Assembly (NCBI GenBank): GCA_021325495.1 | Contig: JAJPGZ010000010.1 | Span: forward strand, 62,001-126,000 | DNA: 64,000 nt | DNA from: Spartobacteria bacterium | GTDB taxonomy: Bacteria > Verrucomicrobiota > Verrucomicrobiia > Chthoniobacterales > UBA10450 | Direction of reading: 5' to 3' | Shown: piece after piece, positions 14,501 to 22,870 of the stretch | How the letters are laid out: every line of letters starts with the position of its first letter | How positions within the stretch are numbered: position 1 is the first letter of the stretch | Notes under the pieces: model-generated | The model's database searches: none | Told to the model about the DNA's origin: nothing | What the model saw: the letters and a program-made list of their open reading frames with translations, nothing else | Translations under genes and position numbers: made by a program

Positions 14501-15843
14501 AACGCTGGCCATTGCGCTGGAAAATCGCGCTCTACGCCGCCAGCTTCGGCATCGTCGCGACCATCGCCGGCGCGGCCACGACGTGGACTTTGATGCGCCG
14601 GTCCGAGATTGCGGCTTTCGATCAACGTCTCGCGCTCGATGCGCAGGAACTTTTTCGCGACATCCGCAATTTTGAAGGCGGCTGGCAAAACAGTCGCGGC
14701 GCCTTCAAGGAAATTTTCGTCCCGCTCGCGTTGCGCAATCGCTACATCGAACTGCGCGGGCCTAACGACGAAGTCGTTTACGCCTCGCCCAATCTTTCCG
14801 GCGCCGTGCTCGCGGACAAGATCGACAAGTTCCATTCGCGCAAGATCGACAATCGCTCCGTGCGCATCGGTACCTTTCACGAAAACGATCTGACCTTGCG
14901 CGTCGGCGCGGACATGAAAGAGATCAATCAATTCGGTCGCAAGCTCATCGTCGGAATGTTCGGCGCGATCCCGACCGTGCTCGTCGTGGTCGCGCTCGGC
15001 GGCCGCTGGGTCGCGCGCCAAGCCCTCGGCCCGGTCGAAGCGATTCGAAATGCAGCCGCCCAAATTACCGCGCAACGTCTCGGTCAACGTCTTCCCGTTC
15101 CTCCGGCGCAGGACGAGATCTCCGGCCTGGTCACCGTGCTCAACAGCACCTTCGATCGCCTCCAGCGCAGCTTCGAGCAGGCGACGCGCTTTTCCGCGGA
15201 CGCATCACATCATTTGAAAACGCCGCTCGCGGTTTTGCGCGCCGGCATCGAAGAAGTACTTGTCGATCCAGCGGCGTCGCCGGAACAACAAAAACGCGCC
15301 AACGCGCTGCTCGAGCAGGTGCGATTGCTCACTTCCGTTTCCGAAAATCTTTTGCTTCTCGCCCGCGCCGACGCCGGCCGCTTGGAAATTAATCGCGTGC
15401 GATTCGATTTGCGCGAAGTGCTCGACGGCGCCGCGGAAGATGCGCGCACGCTTGGCGAATCGCGCCACATTTCCGTTACCACGAAGATTCCATCGCAGCT
15501 CGAGATCGTCGGCGATCGCTTCGCCGTTTCTCTCATCGTGCAAAACTTGATCGACAATGCCATTAAGTACAACCGCGACGGCGGCGAGATCGAACTGCGC
15601 GCGCATGTTCCCGACGGCATAACCGAAATCACGGTCGCGAACACGGGCGAAGCGATCGCGCCCGAGCGCGTGTCGCAGATCTTTGATCGATTTTTTCGCG
15701 CGCGACACGATCAACGCACACCCGGACAAGGTTTGGGGTTGAGCATTGCGCGCGAGCTGGCGCTGGCGCACGGCGGCGCGCTCGCGCTCGTTCGCTCGGA
15801 TGGGAGGTGGACGGAATTTCGTCTCACTCTGCCGCGCGATTAG
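14497..15843 (+). CDS. Sensor histidine kinase
   Basis: The start is ATG 14,497, overlapping the regulator stop by 4 bp. The 448 residues comprise a membrane segment (about 10-32), a periplasmic sensor region (about 33-160), a second membrane segment (about 150-172), a HAMP domain (about 175-225), HisKA with the phosphorylated His in FSADASHHLKTPLAVLR (near 238), and a HATPase domain with N box NLIDNAIKYN and G box GQGLGLSIAREL. Two AAGATCGACA copies lie in the sensor region (14,818 and 14,842), where they encode KIDKF and KIDNR. The stimulus is unknown. Confidence 0.92.
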   Translation: MKRWPLRWKIALYAASFGIVATIAGAATTWTLMRRSEIAAFDQRLALDAQELFRDIRNFEGGWQNSRGAFKEIFVPLALRNRYIELRGPNDEVVYASPNLSGAVLADKIDKFHSRKIDNRSVRIGTFHENDLTLRVGADMKEINQFGRKLIVGMFGAIPTVLVVVALGGRWVARQALGPVEAIRNAAAQITAQRLGQRLPVPPAQDEISGLVTVLNSTFDRLQRSFEQATRFSADASHHLKTPLAVLRAGIEEVLVDPAASPEQQKRANALLEQVRLLTSVSENLLLLARADAGRLEINRVRFDLREVLDGAAEDARTLGESRHISVTTKIPSQLEIVGDRFAVSLIVQNLIDNAIKYNRDGGEIELRAHVPDGITEITVANTGEAIAPERVSQIFDRFFRARHDQRTPGQGLGLSIARELALAHGGALALVRSDGRWTEFRLTLPRD

Positions 15844-15938
15844 TTAGGCCGGCGCAAGATCGACATCGTTATTCCAGGTAACAAGTGCGTTACCTTTGAT
15901 CGATAGCCCGCGCGATTCGGTCTCGTTAGTCTGCGGAC

Positions 15939-16214
15939 ATGCAGATCAAACTCAAATCCACAAGTTGGGCCGTAGCACTCTGCGCGGCGACAATCGCGTT
16001 TGCGTCAAACACGCAAGCGGCGCCTTTCTCTAACTTCCGCGTCATTGACGCAGCGACGCGCGTGAGTCCGGGCAAAGGTGGCGGCAATATTCAACCCATC
16101 GAAAAGCCGGGCCCGGCTCCGGCCACAGCGCAACCGCAACGGCACGGCGCTGATGACCCGGTCGGGCACGATGCTGGCGACGATCGCGGACGGCATCGCG
16201 GGCGCGGACGATAA
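15939..16214 (+). CDS. Small exported peptide, disordered C-terminus (91 aa)
   Basis: A signal peptide is clear (residues 1-27, WAVALCAATIAFASNTQA). The mature part is Pro/Gly-rich and then His/Asp/Arg-rich (GADDPVGHDAGDDRGRHRGRGR), with no fold visible. The His/Asp-rich tail might bind metal ions. A strong terminator follows at 16,244. No family is recognised. Confidence 0.55.
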   Translation: MQIKLKSTSWAVALCAATIAFASNTQAAPFSNFRVIDAATRVSPGKGGGNIQPIEKPGPAPATAQPQRHGADDPVGHDAGDDRGRHRGRGR

Positions 16215-16243
16215 TTTTTTCAGCGGCAAACTGAAAAGAGGAA

Positions 16244-16280
16244 CAAAACGCGGTCGGCGTTTATTCGCCGGCCGCGTTTT
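16244..16280 (+). terminator. Rho-independent terminator
   Basis: AAAACGCGGTCGGCG (16,244-16,258) pairs with CGCCGGCCGCGTTTTT (16,265-16,280), a stem of more than 12 bp ending in T5. It lies 30 bp after the small exported peptide gene. Confidence 0.8.
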
Positions 16281-16350
16281 TGTTTGTCGAAATGCGGCCA
16301 ACAGGCATCCGCCCGTGGTGCAATTCACGAATCAGTTTTTGAACAGTGAT

Positions 16351-16620
16351 ATGAATCCGACCTTACGACCAAAGCGACGATATCGGCGCCCTCAAATTGA
16401 AGCGCCGCAAGTGGACTTTGCGCCGGTGCTCGCACCGGTGACCGGGAATGGTTCGGCGGGATATCGTTTGAAACGCTCAGGCCACTGGCAAATGGTGCCG
16501 CGCGCGCCGCGTCGGCCGGTGCCGACGACGCGAGAGCAGTTCGCCGCCGCCATGACGAACGCGGTGAACAATGCGTTCGAGCGGATGCAACACTTCCTTC
16601 CGCTTCGCCATTCGCACTAG
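16351..16620 (+). CDS. Unknown basic small protein (89 aa)
   Basis: The ATG at 16,351 gives a short Arg/Pro-rich protein (MNPTLRPKRRYRRPQIEAPQ ... MQHFLPLRHSH). The reading frame continues upstream of this Met but crosses the terminator, so I use the internal start. It ends 19 bp before the converging TPR protein stop. No signal peptide or family is visible, and it may not be a real gene. Confidence 0.35.
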   Translation: MNPTLRPKRRYRRPQIEAPQVDFAPVLAPVTGNGSAGYRLKRSGHWQMVPRAPRRPVPTTREQFAAAMTNAVNNAFERMQHFLPLRHSH

Positions 16621-16639
16621 CGAAAGGCGATTGTCGATC

Positions 16640-18580
16640 TTACGGACGGGAACGGAAGCGCGTATCGTTCGCTTTTGCCGTGCGCAAATTTTCCTGGGCG
16701 ACGCGCGATTTCGGGTCGATGCGCAGCGCTTCTTCGTATTGCAGAATGGCCTGCGAAAGATTGCCTTCCTTGTAGTAAACGCCCCCGAGATTGTTGTGGA
16801 CGTCGGCGTTGTTAGGCTGGAGCCGGGCCGCGGCAATGAAATGTTGTTTGGCGCGATCGAGCTGGCCCCGCTCGGCAAGGGCCGCGCCAAGATCGACATG
16901 TGCATCTGCGTATTTCGGGTCGAGATCAATCGCGCGCTGATATTGCGCGATCGCTTCGTCCACGCGGCGATGTTTATGGAAGAAGACACCATAATTATAC
17001 AGGACCACCGCGGAGTCCGGGCTCAGCTGGAGCGCCTTTTGAAACTCGCTCTCGGCATCGTCCACCCGCCCGAGACGATCGAGTGTCTGCGCATAAGTCG
17101 CGCGAATGCTGCCATTACGTGGCTCACTCTGGATGGCTTGCTCGTAATGCTCGAGTGCGGCATCGAATTTCTTCTCGTCCGCGAGCAACTGGGCGTAATT
17201 GATGTGCACTTTGGCGTAATGCGGATCGTAACGCAGCGCCGTTTCGTATTCATCGCGCGCGCGGTCGAAATCGCCGGCTTTCTGCAACGTCGCCCCGTAA
17301 TTATAATGCTGGCGCGCGCCCGCCGGTAAATCCTCGACCACCCAGGCGGCACGCTGCAACTCCGGCGCCACGCCGTGGACCTGGCCTAACGAAAGGACGG
17401 CCACGGGCAGACAAAACGCCACCGCCCATTTCGCTCCGTGCAAAAACCACCCGGGCAAAAATCCACCCACCTTCACATCTTCGCCGCCGCCGGTCAGGCC
17501 TAACGATTGCCTTGTCGATCTTTCCCGCACCTTCCAAATGAAACCATCGTAGTAAAAATGCAGCAGCGCCGACGCGGTCACGACGCCGGTGAGAATGCGT
17601 TTCACCGTTTCTTCGCCGATATGCGAGTTAAAATAGCCTAACGAACCGTAAGCGAAGACGAGTCCGACGTACAATCCGATGAGCGAACCGCTGCGGCGAA
17701 AGACGAAACGCATGAACCCGCCGATGGAACTGTCCTTCTCCACCCGGTTCCGATTGTAAATCCAAACGATCGAGAGGTATTGCACGTCGTGAAAAACTTC
17801 GAAGAGCGCAATCCCAGCCAGAATATTCGTGACGCCGTTGTTGCAGTACCACCAGAAAGCGATGCTCGTGGCCAGAAGCAGCATCTTCACCGGGTTCGAG
17901 CGTTTTCCGTTCATCCAGCCCCAGACGAAATTACCGATGGTGAAGATCGACACTGTGATGGCGGCGACGGCGAACACTTGCTGCAAACCGTGAATCACGC
18001 CCGGCGGAATGTGGGGCGCGCCGTTCGCGTAATACGCGTCGAGCACGTCGGTCATGCGTTGTGACGAGAGCACGACGCCGGCGCCGAACCAGACCGCGCA
18101 CGTCACGAAATCCAACCGGCGAGTGATCGCCGCGAACGACCCTGTCTTCGCGTCGTAGATTCGGCAAAAGCCGTACGTCTGCATCAGTCCATGCCAGACG
18201 CCCCAGAAGAAAACGATCAGGACAATCGGGTTCGCTTTCAGGTCCCAGAAATAAAAACCGACGCAAACGACCACCAGGAAAATGGGCGCAATGGTGAATC
18301 GCCACTTGAACCGCTCGAACAATGCGCGGTCCCCGTAGGCGCGAATCATTCCGGGGAAATGATGGCCCATGGCGCCGAAAGCGGAGACGAAGATGTAAAT
18401 GTTTTCTGCGCTCCAACGCGATTGGGCCAGAGCAAACAGCGGCACCAGTAACAGCGGCGTGCCGACGTAAAGGAGCAGATCGCGCCAGCTATTGAGAATC
18501 CACAGGTTCGCCTTTGTCGGAACGGTCTTCGGGACCGCCGGAACAGTCTGAGGGCGGGTAAACGCGGAAACGAGCTGCAT
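16640..18580 (-). CDS. Polytopic membrane protein with C-terminal TPR repeats
   Basis: The 646-residue protein has two halves. The first about 390 residues hold eight or more membrane segments with conserved-looking His motifs (GHHFPGMIRAY, WHGLMQTYGF, FEVFHDVQYLSIVW, LHFYYDGFIWKVR). The last about 240 residues are about seven TPR repeats (for example ARQHYNYGATLQKAGDFDRA and ADVHNNLGGVYYKEGNLSQA). The layout is like membrane enzymes or exporters that recruit partners through TPRs. The His clusters resemble those of membrane desaturase-like or acyl-transfer enzymes, but I cannot assign a reaction. AAGATCGACA copies at 16,889, 17,513 and 17,943 lie within it. Confidence 0.75.
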   Translation of the reverse strand: MQLVSAFTRPQTVPAVPKTVPTKANLWILNSWRDLLLYVGTPLLLVPLFALAQSRWSAENIYIFVSAFGAMGHHFPGMIRAYGDRALFERFKWRFTIAPIFLVVVCVGFYFWDLKANPIVLIVFFWGVWHGLMQTYGFCRIYDAKTGSFAAITRRLDFVTCAVWFGAGVVLSSQRMTDVLDAYYANGAPHIPPGVIHGLQQVFAVAAITVSIFTIGNFVWGWMNGKRSNPVKMLLLATSIAFWWYCNNGVTNILAGIALFEVFHDVQYLSIVWIYNRNRVEKDSSIGGFMRFVFRRSGSLIGLYVGLVFAYGSLGYFNSHIGEETVKRILTGVVTASALLHFYYDGFIWKVRERSTRQSLGLTGGGEDVKVGGFLPGWFLHGAKWAVAFCLPVAVLSLGQVHGVAPELQRAAWVVEDLPAGARQHYNYGATLQKAGDFDRARDEYETALRYDPHYAKVHINYAQLLADEKKFDAALEHYEQAIQSEPRNGSIRATYAQTLDRLGRVDDAESEFQKALQLSPDSAVVLYNYGVFFHKHRRVDEAIAQYQRAIDLDPKYADAHVDLGAALAERGQLDRAKQHFIAAARLQPNNADVHNNLGGVYYKEGNLSQAILQYEEALRIDPKSRVAQENLRTAKANDTRFRSRP

Positions 18581-18657
18581 TTGTCGCCGAGGAGAGTGTC
18601 CTAGTTAGGCCCAAAAATCAATTCCGCAAGATCGACATCTCCATTCCGGTCCAAATC

Positions 18658-19338
18658 ATGAGGCCGGAACAACTCCTGCTTGGAGTATGTCGATCTTGCC
18701 ACCGGCCAACTCCCATTTTGAAACCGAATCGAAAACATATTGCCACGGCCGCTTTCGCCGGCGTCTGGCTCGTTTGCATCGCCTTTGGCCTCCGCGCCCT
18801 CGTTCGATATGAATATCGCGCGGGCAGCGTTGGGGTAGCGCCCGATTCCTGGCCGGCGGCTTCGCGCATTGCCCGGACTAACGACCGCGACACATTGGTG
18901 ATGCTGGCGCATCCGCTCTGTCCCTGCACACGCGCCAGCATGAACGAACTGGCGCAGATCATGGCGCGCACCGACGGGAAATTAAATGCCTACGTCTTGT
19001 TTTTAAAGCCGCACAATTCCGGCGCTGATTGGGATGACACATTCTTATACCGGAGCGCGACGCGGATTCCCGGCGTGACCGTGTTGACCGATGTCGATGG
19101 CGAAGAAGCAAAACGATTCGGCGCCGAGACTTCAGGCTTCACGTTAGTTTTCGATCGCGATGGCAAACGCATTTTCAGCGGCGGTATCACTGGCTCGCGC
19201 GGGCACGAAGGCGACAACGCGGGCGAAAGCGCCATCGTTTCGTTAGTCAACGCTCGGCCTGCCGTAAGATCGACATCGGTATTTGGATGTCCCCTCGCCT
19301 CGCGCGCGAAAGCGAGCGACACCGCGTGTCCGAACTGA
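18658..19338 (+). CDS. RedB-like thioredoxin-fold membrane-anchored protein
   Basis: The visible product is up to 226 residues. One membrane anchor (HIATAAFAGVWLVCIAFGL, about 27-45) is followed by a thioredoxin-like domain with LVMLAHPLCPCTRASMNELAQ (CxC motif) and LVFDRDGKRIFSGGIT. I associate this with RedB-type proteins. The Cys-rich pocket suggests a redox role at the periplasmic face. The start is uncertain because the first 20 residues are encoded by two AAGATCGACA-family words (18,628 upstream and 18,688 inside, giving CRSCH). Confidence 0.65.
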   Translation: MRPEQLLLGVCRSCHRPTPILKPNRKHIATAAFAGVWLVCIAFGLRALVRYEYRAGSVGVAPDSWPAASRIARTNDRDTLVMLAHPLCPCTRASMNELAQIMARTDGKLNAYVLFLKPHNSGADWDDTFLYRSATRIPGVTVLTDVDGEEAKRFGAETSGFTLVFDRDGKRIFSGGITGSRGHEGDNAGESAIVSLVNARPAVRSTSVFGCPLASRAKASDTACPN

Positions 19339-19400
19339 ACGCTCCGCATTCGCGCACGCTCCCACGCGTCCAACAAAAAAACATCTGAGCGCTCTTCCTA

Positions 19401-19427
19401 AACTTGACGGCTTTAAGCCGTCAAGTT
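19401..19427. repeat. 27-bp palindrome AACTTGACGGCTT/AAGCCGTCAAGTT, copy 1
   Basis: This is a perfect inverted repeat apart from the centre base. It contains the stop codon (TGA, minus strand, 19,421-19,423) of the adjacent winged-helix gene. Other copies are at 19,851-19,877 and 41,032-41,058. Confidence 0.85.
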
Positions 19428-19837
19428 CGCTTCTCGCCGCGAAAGATGCCCCATGCCGGCGGACGGTTCGGCGGAAAGTGATTTCGGCGTTTTCGCACAC
19501 GCTTGCTTTGCACGCGACCTCCGCGCGGACGTCGCAATGCGGAATGCGGCGTTGCCGAGAGCTGAGCACTGCGTTGGACCAAACCGAGCACATGGGAAAA
19601 CAGCGGATGGTCGCGATTGGCGCGATAAAATCGATGGTAACCATTGGACCAGTTCATGAGCAGGCCGATCGCAGTGAGCTTTCTCAACTCGTCCTGCACG
19701 GTGTGCAGTGACAGACCGGTTACGTTCACCAACTGGCGCACATAGTGTGGCCTTTGTGGTGCAGGAAGCAGCACCCGGAGCAGTTTCGCGCGCACCACAG
19801 GAAATAACACCTCCAACACTTCGCGCTTCGATGCCAT
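19421..19837 (-). CDS. Winged-helix (ArsR-like) transcriptional regulator
   Basis: I start at ATG 19,837 (MASKREVLEVLFP). The longer frame would begin inside a palindromic repeat. Residues about 5-75 form a winged helix: VRAKLLRVLLPAPQ, YVRQLVNVTGLSLHTVQDELRKLTAIGLL, then a wing with GYHRFYRANRDHPLF. The C-terminal third is basic and low-complexity (RRPRGGRVQSKRVRKRRNHF), perhaps non-conserved. The gene is bracketed by two copies of the same 27-bp palindrome, which provides its stop codon. It faces away from kmo. Confidence 0.7.
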   Translation of the reverse strand: MASKREVLEVLFPVVRAKLLRVLLPAPQRPHYVRQLVNVTGLSLHTVQDELRKLTAIGLLMNWSNGYHRFYRANRDHPLFSHVLGLVQRSAQLSATPHSALRRPRGGRVQSKRVRKRRNHFPPNRPPAWGIFRGEKRT

Positions 19838-19850
19838 CGAGCCACTCCTA

Positions 19851-19877
19851 ACTTGACGGCTTAAAGCCGTCAAGTTT
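19851..19877. repeat. 27-bp palindrome, copy 2
   Basis: The same inverted repeat as at 19,401-19,427 with the centre base inverted (CTTAAAG). It lies 13 bp upstream of the winged-helix gene start and 9 bp after the kmo stop at 19,887, so it may act as the kmo terminator or as a regulator site. Confidence 0.85.
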
Positions 19878-19886
19878 CCGAAGGGT

Positions 19887-21173
19887 TTAATGGCAAAGGA
19901 GCAACGCGATGGCCGCTAAGAGTAGAGCTAGAAGCGCGACATAAACGATCGTGTCTTGAATCCGCGCGCGCCGCGCCGCTCGCGCGTAGGGGATGCGCGT
20001 GAACGTGACCATGGTGTAAAGCGGCAGATAAATTCCGGGCAGCGCGGCTTCGAGAAAGTGATCGAGCTTTTTTTTAGCGCGAAAAAGACGTGACGCGGTT
20101 TTGTCGCGCATCTCGATGAAATTGCCGACGGCGAGATCGGCGAGCGCGTCGGTGTTTTCTTTGCGGCGCGCGAAATATTCCGCGAAGGCACGATGTCGAT
20201 CTTGCGGAAATTCGGCGAGACATTCATCGAGCACGACGCAATCCTCGAACGCGGCATTCATGCCTTGTCCATAAAACGGCACGACCGCGTGCGCGGCGTC
20301 GCCGACGAGACAAACCTTGTCGCGATAGAACCACGGCGCGCAGCGAATCGTGACTAACGAACCGGTCGGATTCGCACGAAAATCTTCGAGCAGGTCCGGC
20401 ATCATCGGCATCGCATCGGGAAATTCGCGCTCGAAGAATCGGCGCACATCGGCGTCATGCGTTGTTGCTTTGAAGTTGTCGAACTCCCAGAACAGCGTGC
20501 AGGTAAACGAGCCGTCCGGATTCGGCAGCGCGATCATCATGAAACTTTTGCGCGGCCAGATGTGGAGCGCGTTTTTCTCCATTTGCCACGATCCGTTAGG
20601 CGCGGGCGGGATGGTCAATTCCTTGTAGCCGTGCGCGAGATAACTTTCGTCGTATTGGAAGTTGTCGATCTTGCGCTGCATGGCCGCGCGCACCGCTGAG
20701 AACGCGCCATCGACGCCGATGACGGCGTCGCCTTTCGCTTCGCCGTCTTCGAATTTCGCGGTCGCGCTCTCAAGATCGACATCGACACATTTGTGATTGA
20801 AGTGGACGCGCACGTTTGGATGACGCGAGGCGGCTTCGATTACCGTCGTATTCAACGCGGCGCGTCCGATGGAATTGATGCACTTGTTCGGATCGACATC
20901 GTAAGGCGCGAAATGCAGCTCGCCCGATCTTTCGTGAATCATGCGGCCACGCATCGGAATGGCGTGGCGCAAAACTTCCTCGGCGATGCCTAACTGTTCC
21001 AGCGCGTGAATGCCGCGCGTGGAAAGCGCGAGATTAATCGAACGCCCGCCGACAAAATTGCCCGCACGCGGATCCGCCCGGCGTTCGTAAAGATCGACAT
21101 CGTACCCACGGCGGCCAAGAAACGCGGCGAGCAATCCGCCCGCGAGACCGCTGCCGACGAGAACGAACTTCAC
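19887..21173 (-). CDS. kmo: Kynurenine 3-monooxygenase
   Basis: FAD- and NADPH-dependent hydroxylation of L-kynurenine to 3-hydroxykynurenine in tryptophan breakdown or quinolinate/NAD synthesis. The 428-residue protein has the FAD GxGxxG motif (LVGSGLAGGLLAAFLGRRG, residues 3-21), the family stretch GRSINLALSTRGIHALEQLG, the DG motif (AVIGVDGAFSAVR) and the FAD-binding CLVGDAAHAVVPFYGQGMNAAFED. One C-terminal membrane segment (VALLALLLAAIALLLC) fits the membrane-anchored type. It precedes a DoxX-family gene by 3 bp, so its operon partners are probably upstream. No other kynurenine-pathway gene is in the window. Confidence 0.9.
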   Translation of the reverse strand: MKFVLVGSGLAGGLLAAFLGRRGYDVDLYERRADPRAGNFVGGRSINLALSTRGIHALEQLGIAEEVLRHAIPMRGRMIHERSGELHFAPYDVDPNKCINSIGRAALNTTVIEAASRHPNVRVHFNHKCVDVDLESATAKFEDGEAKGDAVIGVDGAFSAVRAAMQRKIDNFQYDESYLAHGYKELTIPPAPNGSWQMEKNALHIWPRKSFMMIALPNPDGSFTCTLFWEFDNFKATTHDADVRRFFEREFPDAMPMMPDLLEDFRANPTGSLVTIRCAPWFYRDKVCLVGDAAHAVVPFYGQGMNAAFEDCVVLDECLAEFPQDRHRAFAEYFARRKENTDALADLAVGNFIEMRDKTASRLFRAKKKLDHFLEAALPGIYLPLYTMVTFTRIPYARAARRARIQDTIVYVALLALLLAAIALLLCH

Positions 21174-21176
21174 TCG

Positions 21177-21554
21177 TTAGGGCTGGAAAATCGCGGGAAA
21201 TTTGTAGCGATAAACCCAGAGAAGAAACAGGGCCATGACCGTCAGAACGGCACCGACGACGATGCCCTCCGGCGCGAAAAAGATGTGAAAGAGAAGGATG
21301 TTAACGAGAACGGGCCCGAGCAACGTGAGGCCTAACGGGGCCAGGCGACCGGTCAGCAAACATAACCCGCCGAGCACCTGCAGCGCGCCGATCACATACA
21401 TGTAGCCGCTGTGCATGAGAACGCCGGCAAATACGCCGGCGTCGCCCGGCGGCGTTTGGTCCGAGCCCGGAATGAAGTGGAGAAAAATGTTGGTCCCGAA
21501 AATAACGAACGCGAGTCCGAGCAGAATACGGCAGGTGTGAATGAGATATTTCAT
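21177..21554 (-). CDS. DoxX-like four-helix membrane protein
   Basis: A 125-residue protein with four membrane segments (about 5-22, 48-66, 70-88, 98-116) matches the DoxX/DoxD-like family: MKYLIHTCRILLGLAFVIFG, YVIGALQVLGGLCLLTGR and LGPVLVNILLFHIFF. Family members are small inner-membrane proteins often linked to quinone or redox functions. Its stop is 3 bp before the kmo ATG, giving a clear operon. A word pair (a TGTCGATTTT variant and TGTCGATCTT at 21,577) lies just upstream. Confidence 0.8.
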   Translation of the reverse strand: MKYLIHTCRILLGLAFVIFGTNIFLHFIPGSDQTPPGDAGVFAGVLMHSGYMYVIGALQVLGGLCLLTGRLAPLGLTLLGPVLVNILLFHIFFAPEGIVVGAVLTVMALFLLWVYRYKFPAIFQP

Positions 21555-21584
21555 GGTGATTGTCGATTTTGCACGATGTCGATC

Positions 21585-22376
21585 TTACAACTGCTTGAGC
21601 AAAGTCTTCCAGCGCGCCCACGCTTCATCACGCGCTTTGCCGTCGCCTTCGCGGAAATTCGGATTCGCTTTCTCGCCCGAGCGCATAAATCCATGACCGG
21701 CGCCTTTGTAAATGACCGGCTCATATTTTTTGCCGGCTGCTTTCATTAACTCTTCCGCTTTCGGAATGGTCGCGTTCACGCGTTCGTCGTTCTCGCCGTA
21801 GAACCCGTAAACCGGGCCAACGATTTTCGCGATCTTCGCCGGATCGTCGAGTGCGGTTCCGTAAAACGAGTAGGCGGCTTTCACTTTCGGATTTTCGCTC
21901 GCGTAATTAAACGCCCATCCCCCGCCCCGGCAGAATCCGCAGACCGCGAGTGTGCCATTGCCGGCCGGGATTTTCGTTAGGGCGTAATCCGCCGTGGCAT
22001 CAAGCACGGCTTTGATTTCTTCCGGCTTTAAGGCCGAGGTTGCTTTACTTGCGCTGTCGCCATCTTCGAATTTTTGGCCGTTGAGAAAATCGGGCGCGAT
22101 GGCGATGACGCCGGCTTCGGCCAGTTCGTCGCACAAACTGCGCAGCCAATCGGTTAGGCCGAAAATTTCCTGAATGACGATCATGACCGGCGCTTTGTCT
22201 TTGCGCTCGGGATAAACGACGAAGGCTTTGATCGTGCGATCGCCGGCTTTGATGTCGACCCATTCGGCGTGACGCGGCGAATTGTTCAACCGGTCTTTGC
22301 CGAAATCCTTGTACTCCTGCGCGAAGAGCGATCCGGCGCTGAGCAGAATCGCGAGCGTAACGAGTGCGCGTTTCAT
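21585..22376 (-). CDS. Exported dienelactone-hydrolase-family protein
   Basis: It has a signal peptide (residues 1-20, MKRALVTLAILLSAGSLFA). The mature protein is an alpha/beta hydrolase of the dienelactone hydrolase type: VIQEIFGLTDWLRSLCDEL (oxyanion region), nucleophile motif VCGFCRGGGWAFNYAS (Cys in G-x-C-x-G), acid in GENDERVNATIP and catalytic His in AGHGFMRSG. The 263-residue length is normal. It probably hydrolyses lactones or esters in the periplasm. A TGTCGATCTT copy lies 12 bp upstream of its ATG. Confidence 0.88.
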   Translation of the reverse strand: MKRALVTLAILLSAGSLFAQEYKDFGKDRLNNSPRHAEWVDIKAGDRTIKAFVVYPERKDKAPVMIVIQEIFGLTDWLRSLCDELAEAGVIAIAPDFLNGQKFEDGDSASKATSALKPEEIKAVLDATADYALTKIPAGNGTLAVCGFCRGGGWAFNYASENPKVKAAYSFYGTALDDPAKIAKIVGPVYGFYGENDERVNATIPKAEELMKAAGKKYEPVIYKGAGHGFMRSGEKANPNFREGDGKARDEAWARWKTLLKQL

Positions 22377-22395
22377 ACGAATGAAGATGTCGATC

Positions 22396-22800
22396 TTACG
22401 GAGTCGCCGGAGCGGCAGATTTTCCGCGGCCGATCATCGCGTCGATGCTGAAGGAGCCGGGGCCGCGCAGAAAAATGTAGAAGAAAACAAAGCAATAAAC
22501 TACGGCCAGCTCTCCCTTGTTCACGTAAGGGATAATATTCCCTTTCGCGTGCATCATAAAAAACGCGACGGCCATTTCGCCCGAGGCGATGAACGCGGCG
22601 ATGCGGGTGATTAAACCAAGCGCGACCAGAAATCCGCAGCTGATCTCGATCCAGCCGCCGACGACCATGAGTTGTCCTTCCGCTGGTTTTCCGCCAAAGA
22701 CGCCAAAGATTTTATCGAGCCCGTGGCAGGCGAACATTAACCCGACAACCAGACGCATGATGCAATAAAACGGATCCGCAAAGCGATTGAGAGCGTTCAT
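22396..22800 (-). CDS. DoxX-family membrane protein
   Basis: The start is ATG 22,800 (MNALNRFADPFYCIMRLVVG). The 134 residues hold four membrane segments, with the DoxX signature at LVVGLMFACHGLDKIFGVFGG and GGWIEISCGFLVALGLITRIAAFIASGEMA. It lies 19 bp upstream of the dienelactone-hydrolase-like gene, with one TGTCGATCTT copy in the gap and another 20 bp before its own start. It probably shares a transcript with the hydrolase, second DoxX and kmo genes. Confidence 0.85.
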   Translation of the reverse strand: MNALNRFADPFYCIMRLVVGLMFACHGLDKIFGVFGGKPAEGQLMVVGGWIEISCGFLVALGLITRIAAFIASGEMAVAFFMMHAKGNIIPYVNKGELAVVYCFVFFYIFLRGPGSFSIDAMIGRGKSAAPATP

Positions 22801-22870
22801 AATTTGGAAAGGCTGATGATGTCGATCTTGCCTGTCAAGCCAATCGCCGCCGCGCATCCGATTCCATTAG

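Noticed and set aside
16571-17329. 252-residue plus-strand frame
   Set aside because: It lies antisense to the TPR part of the membrane protein and has no recognisable motif.
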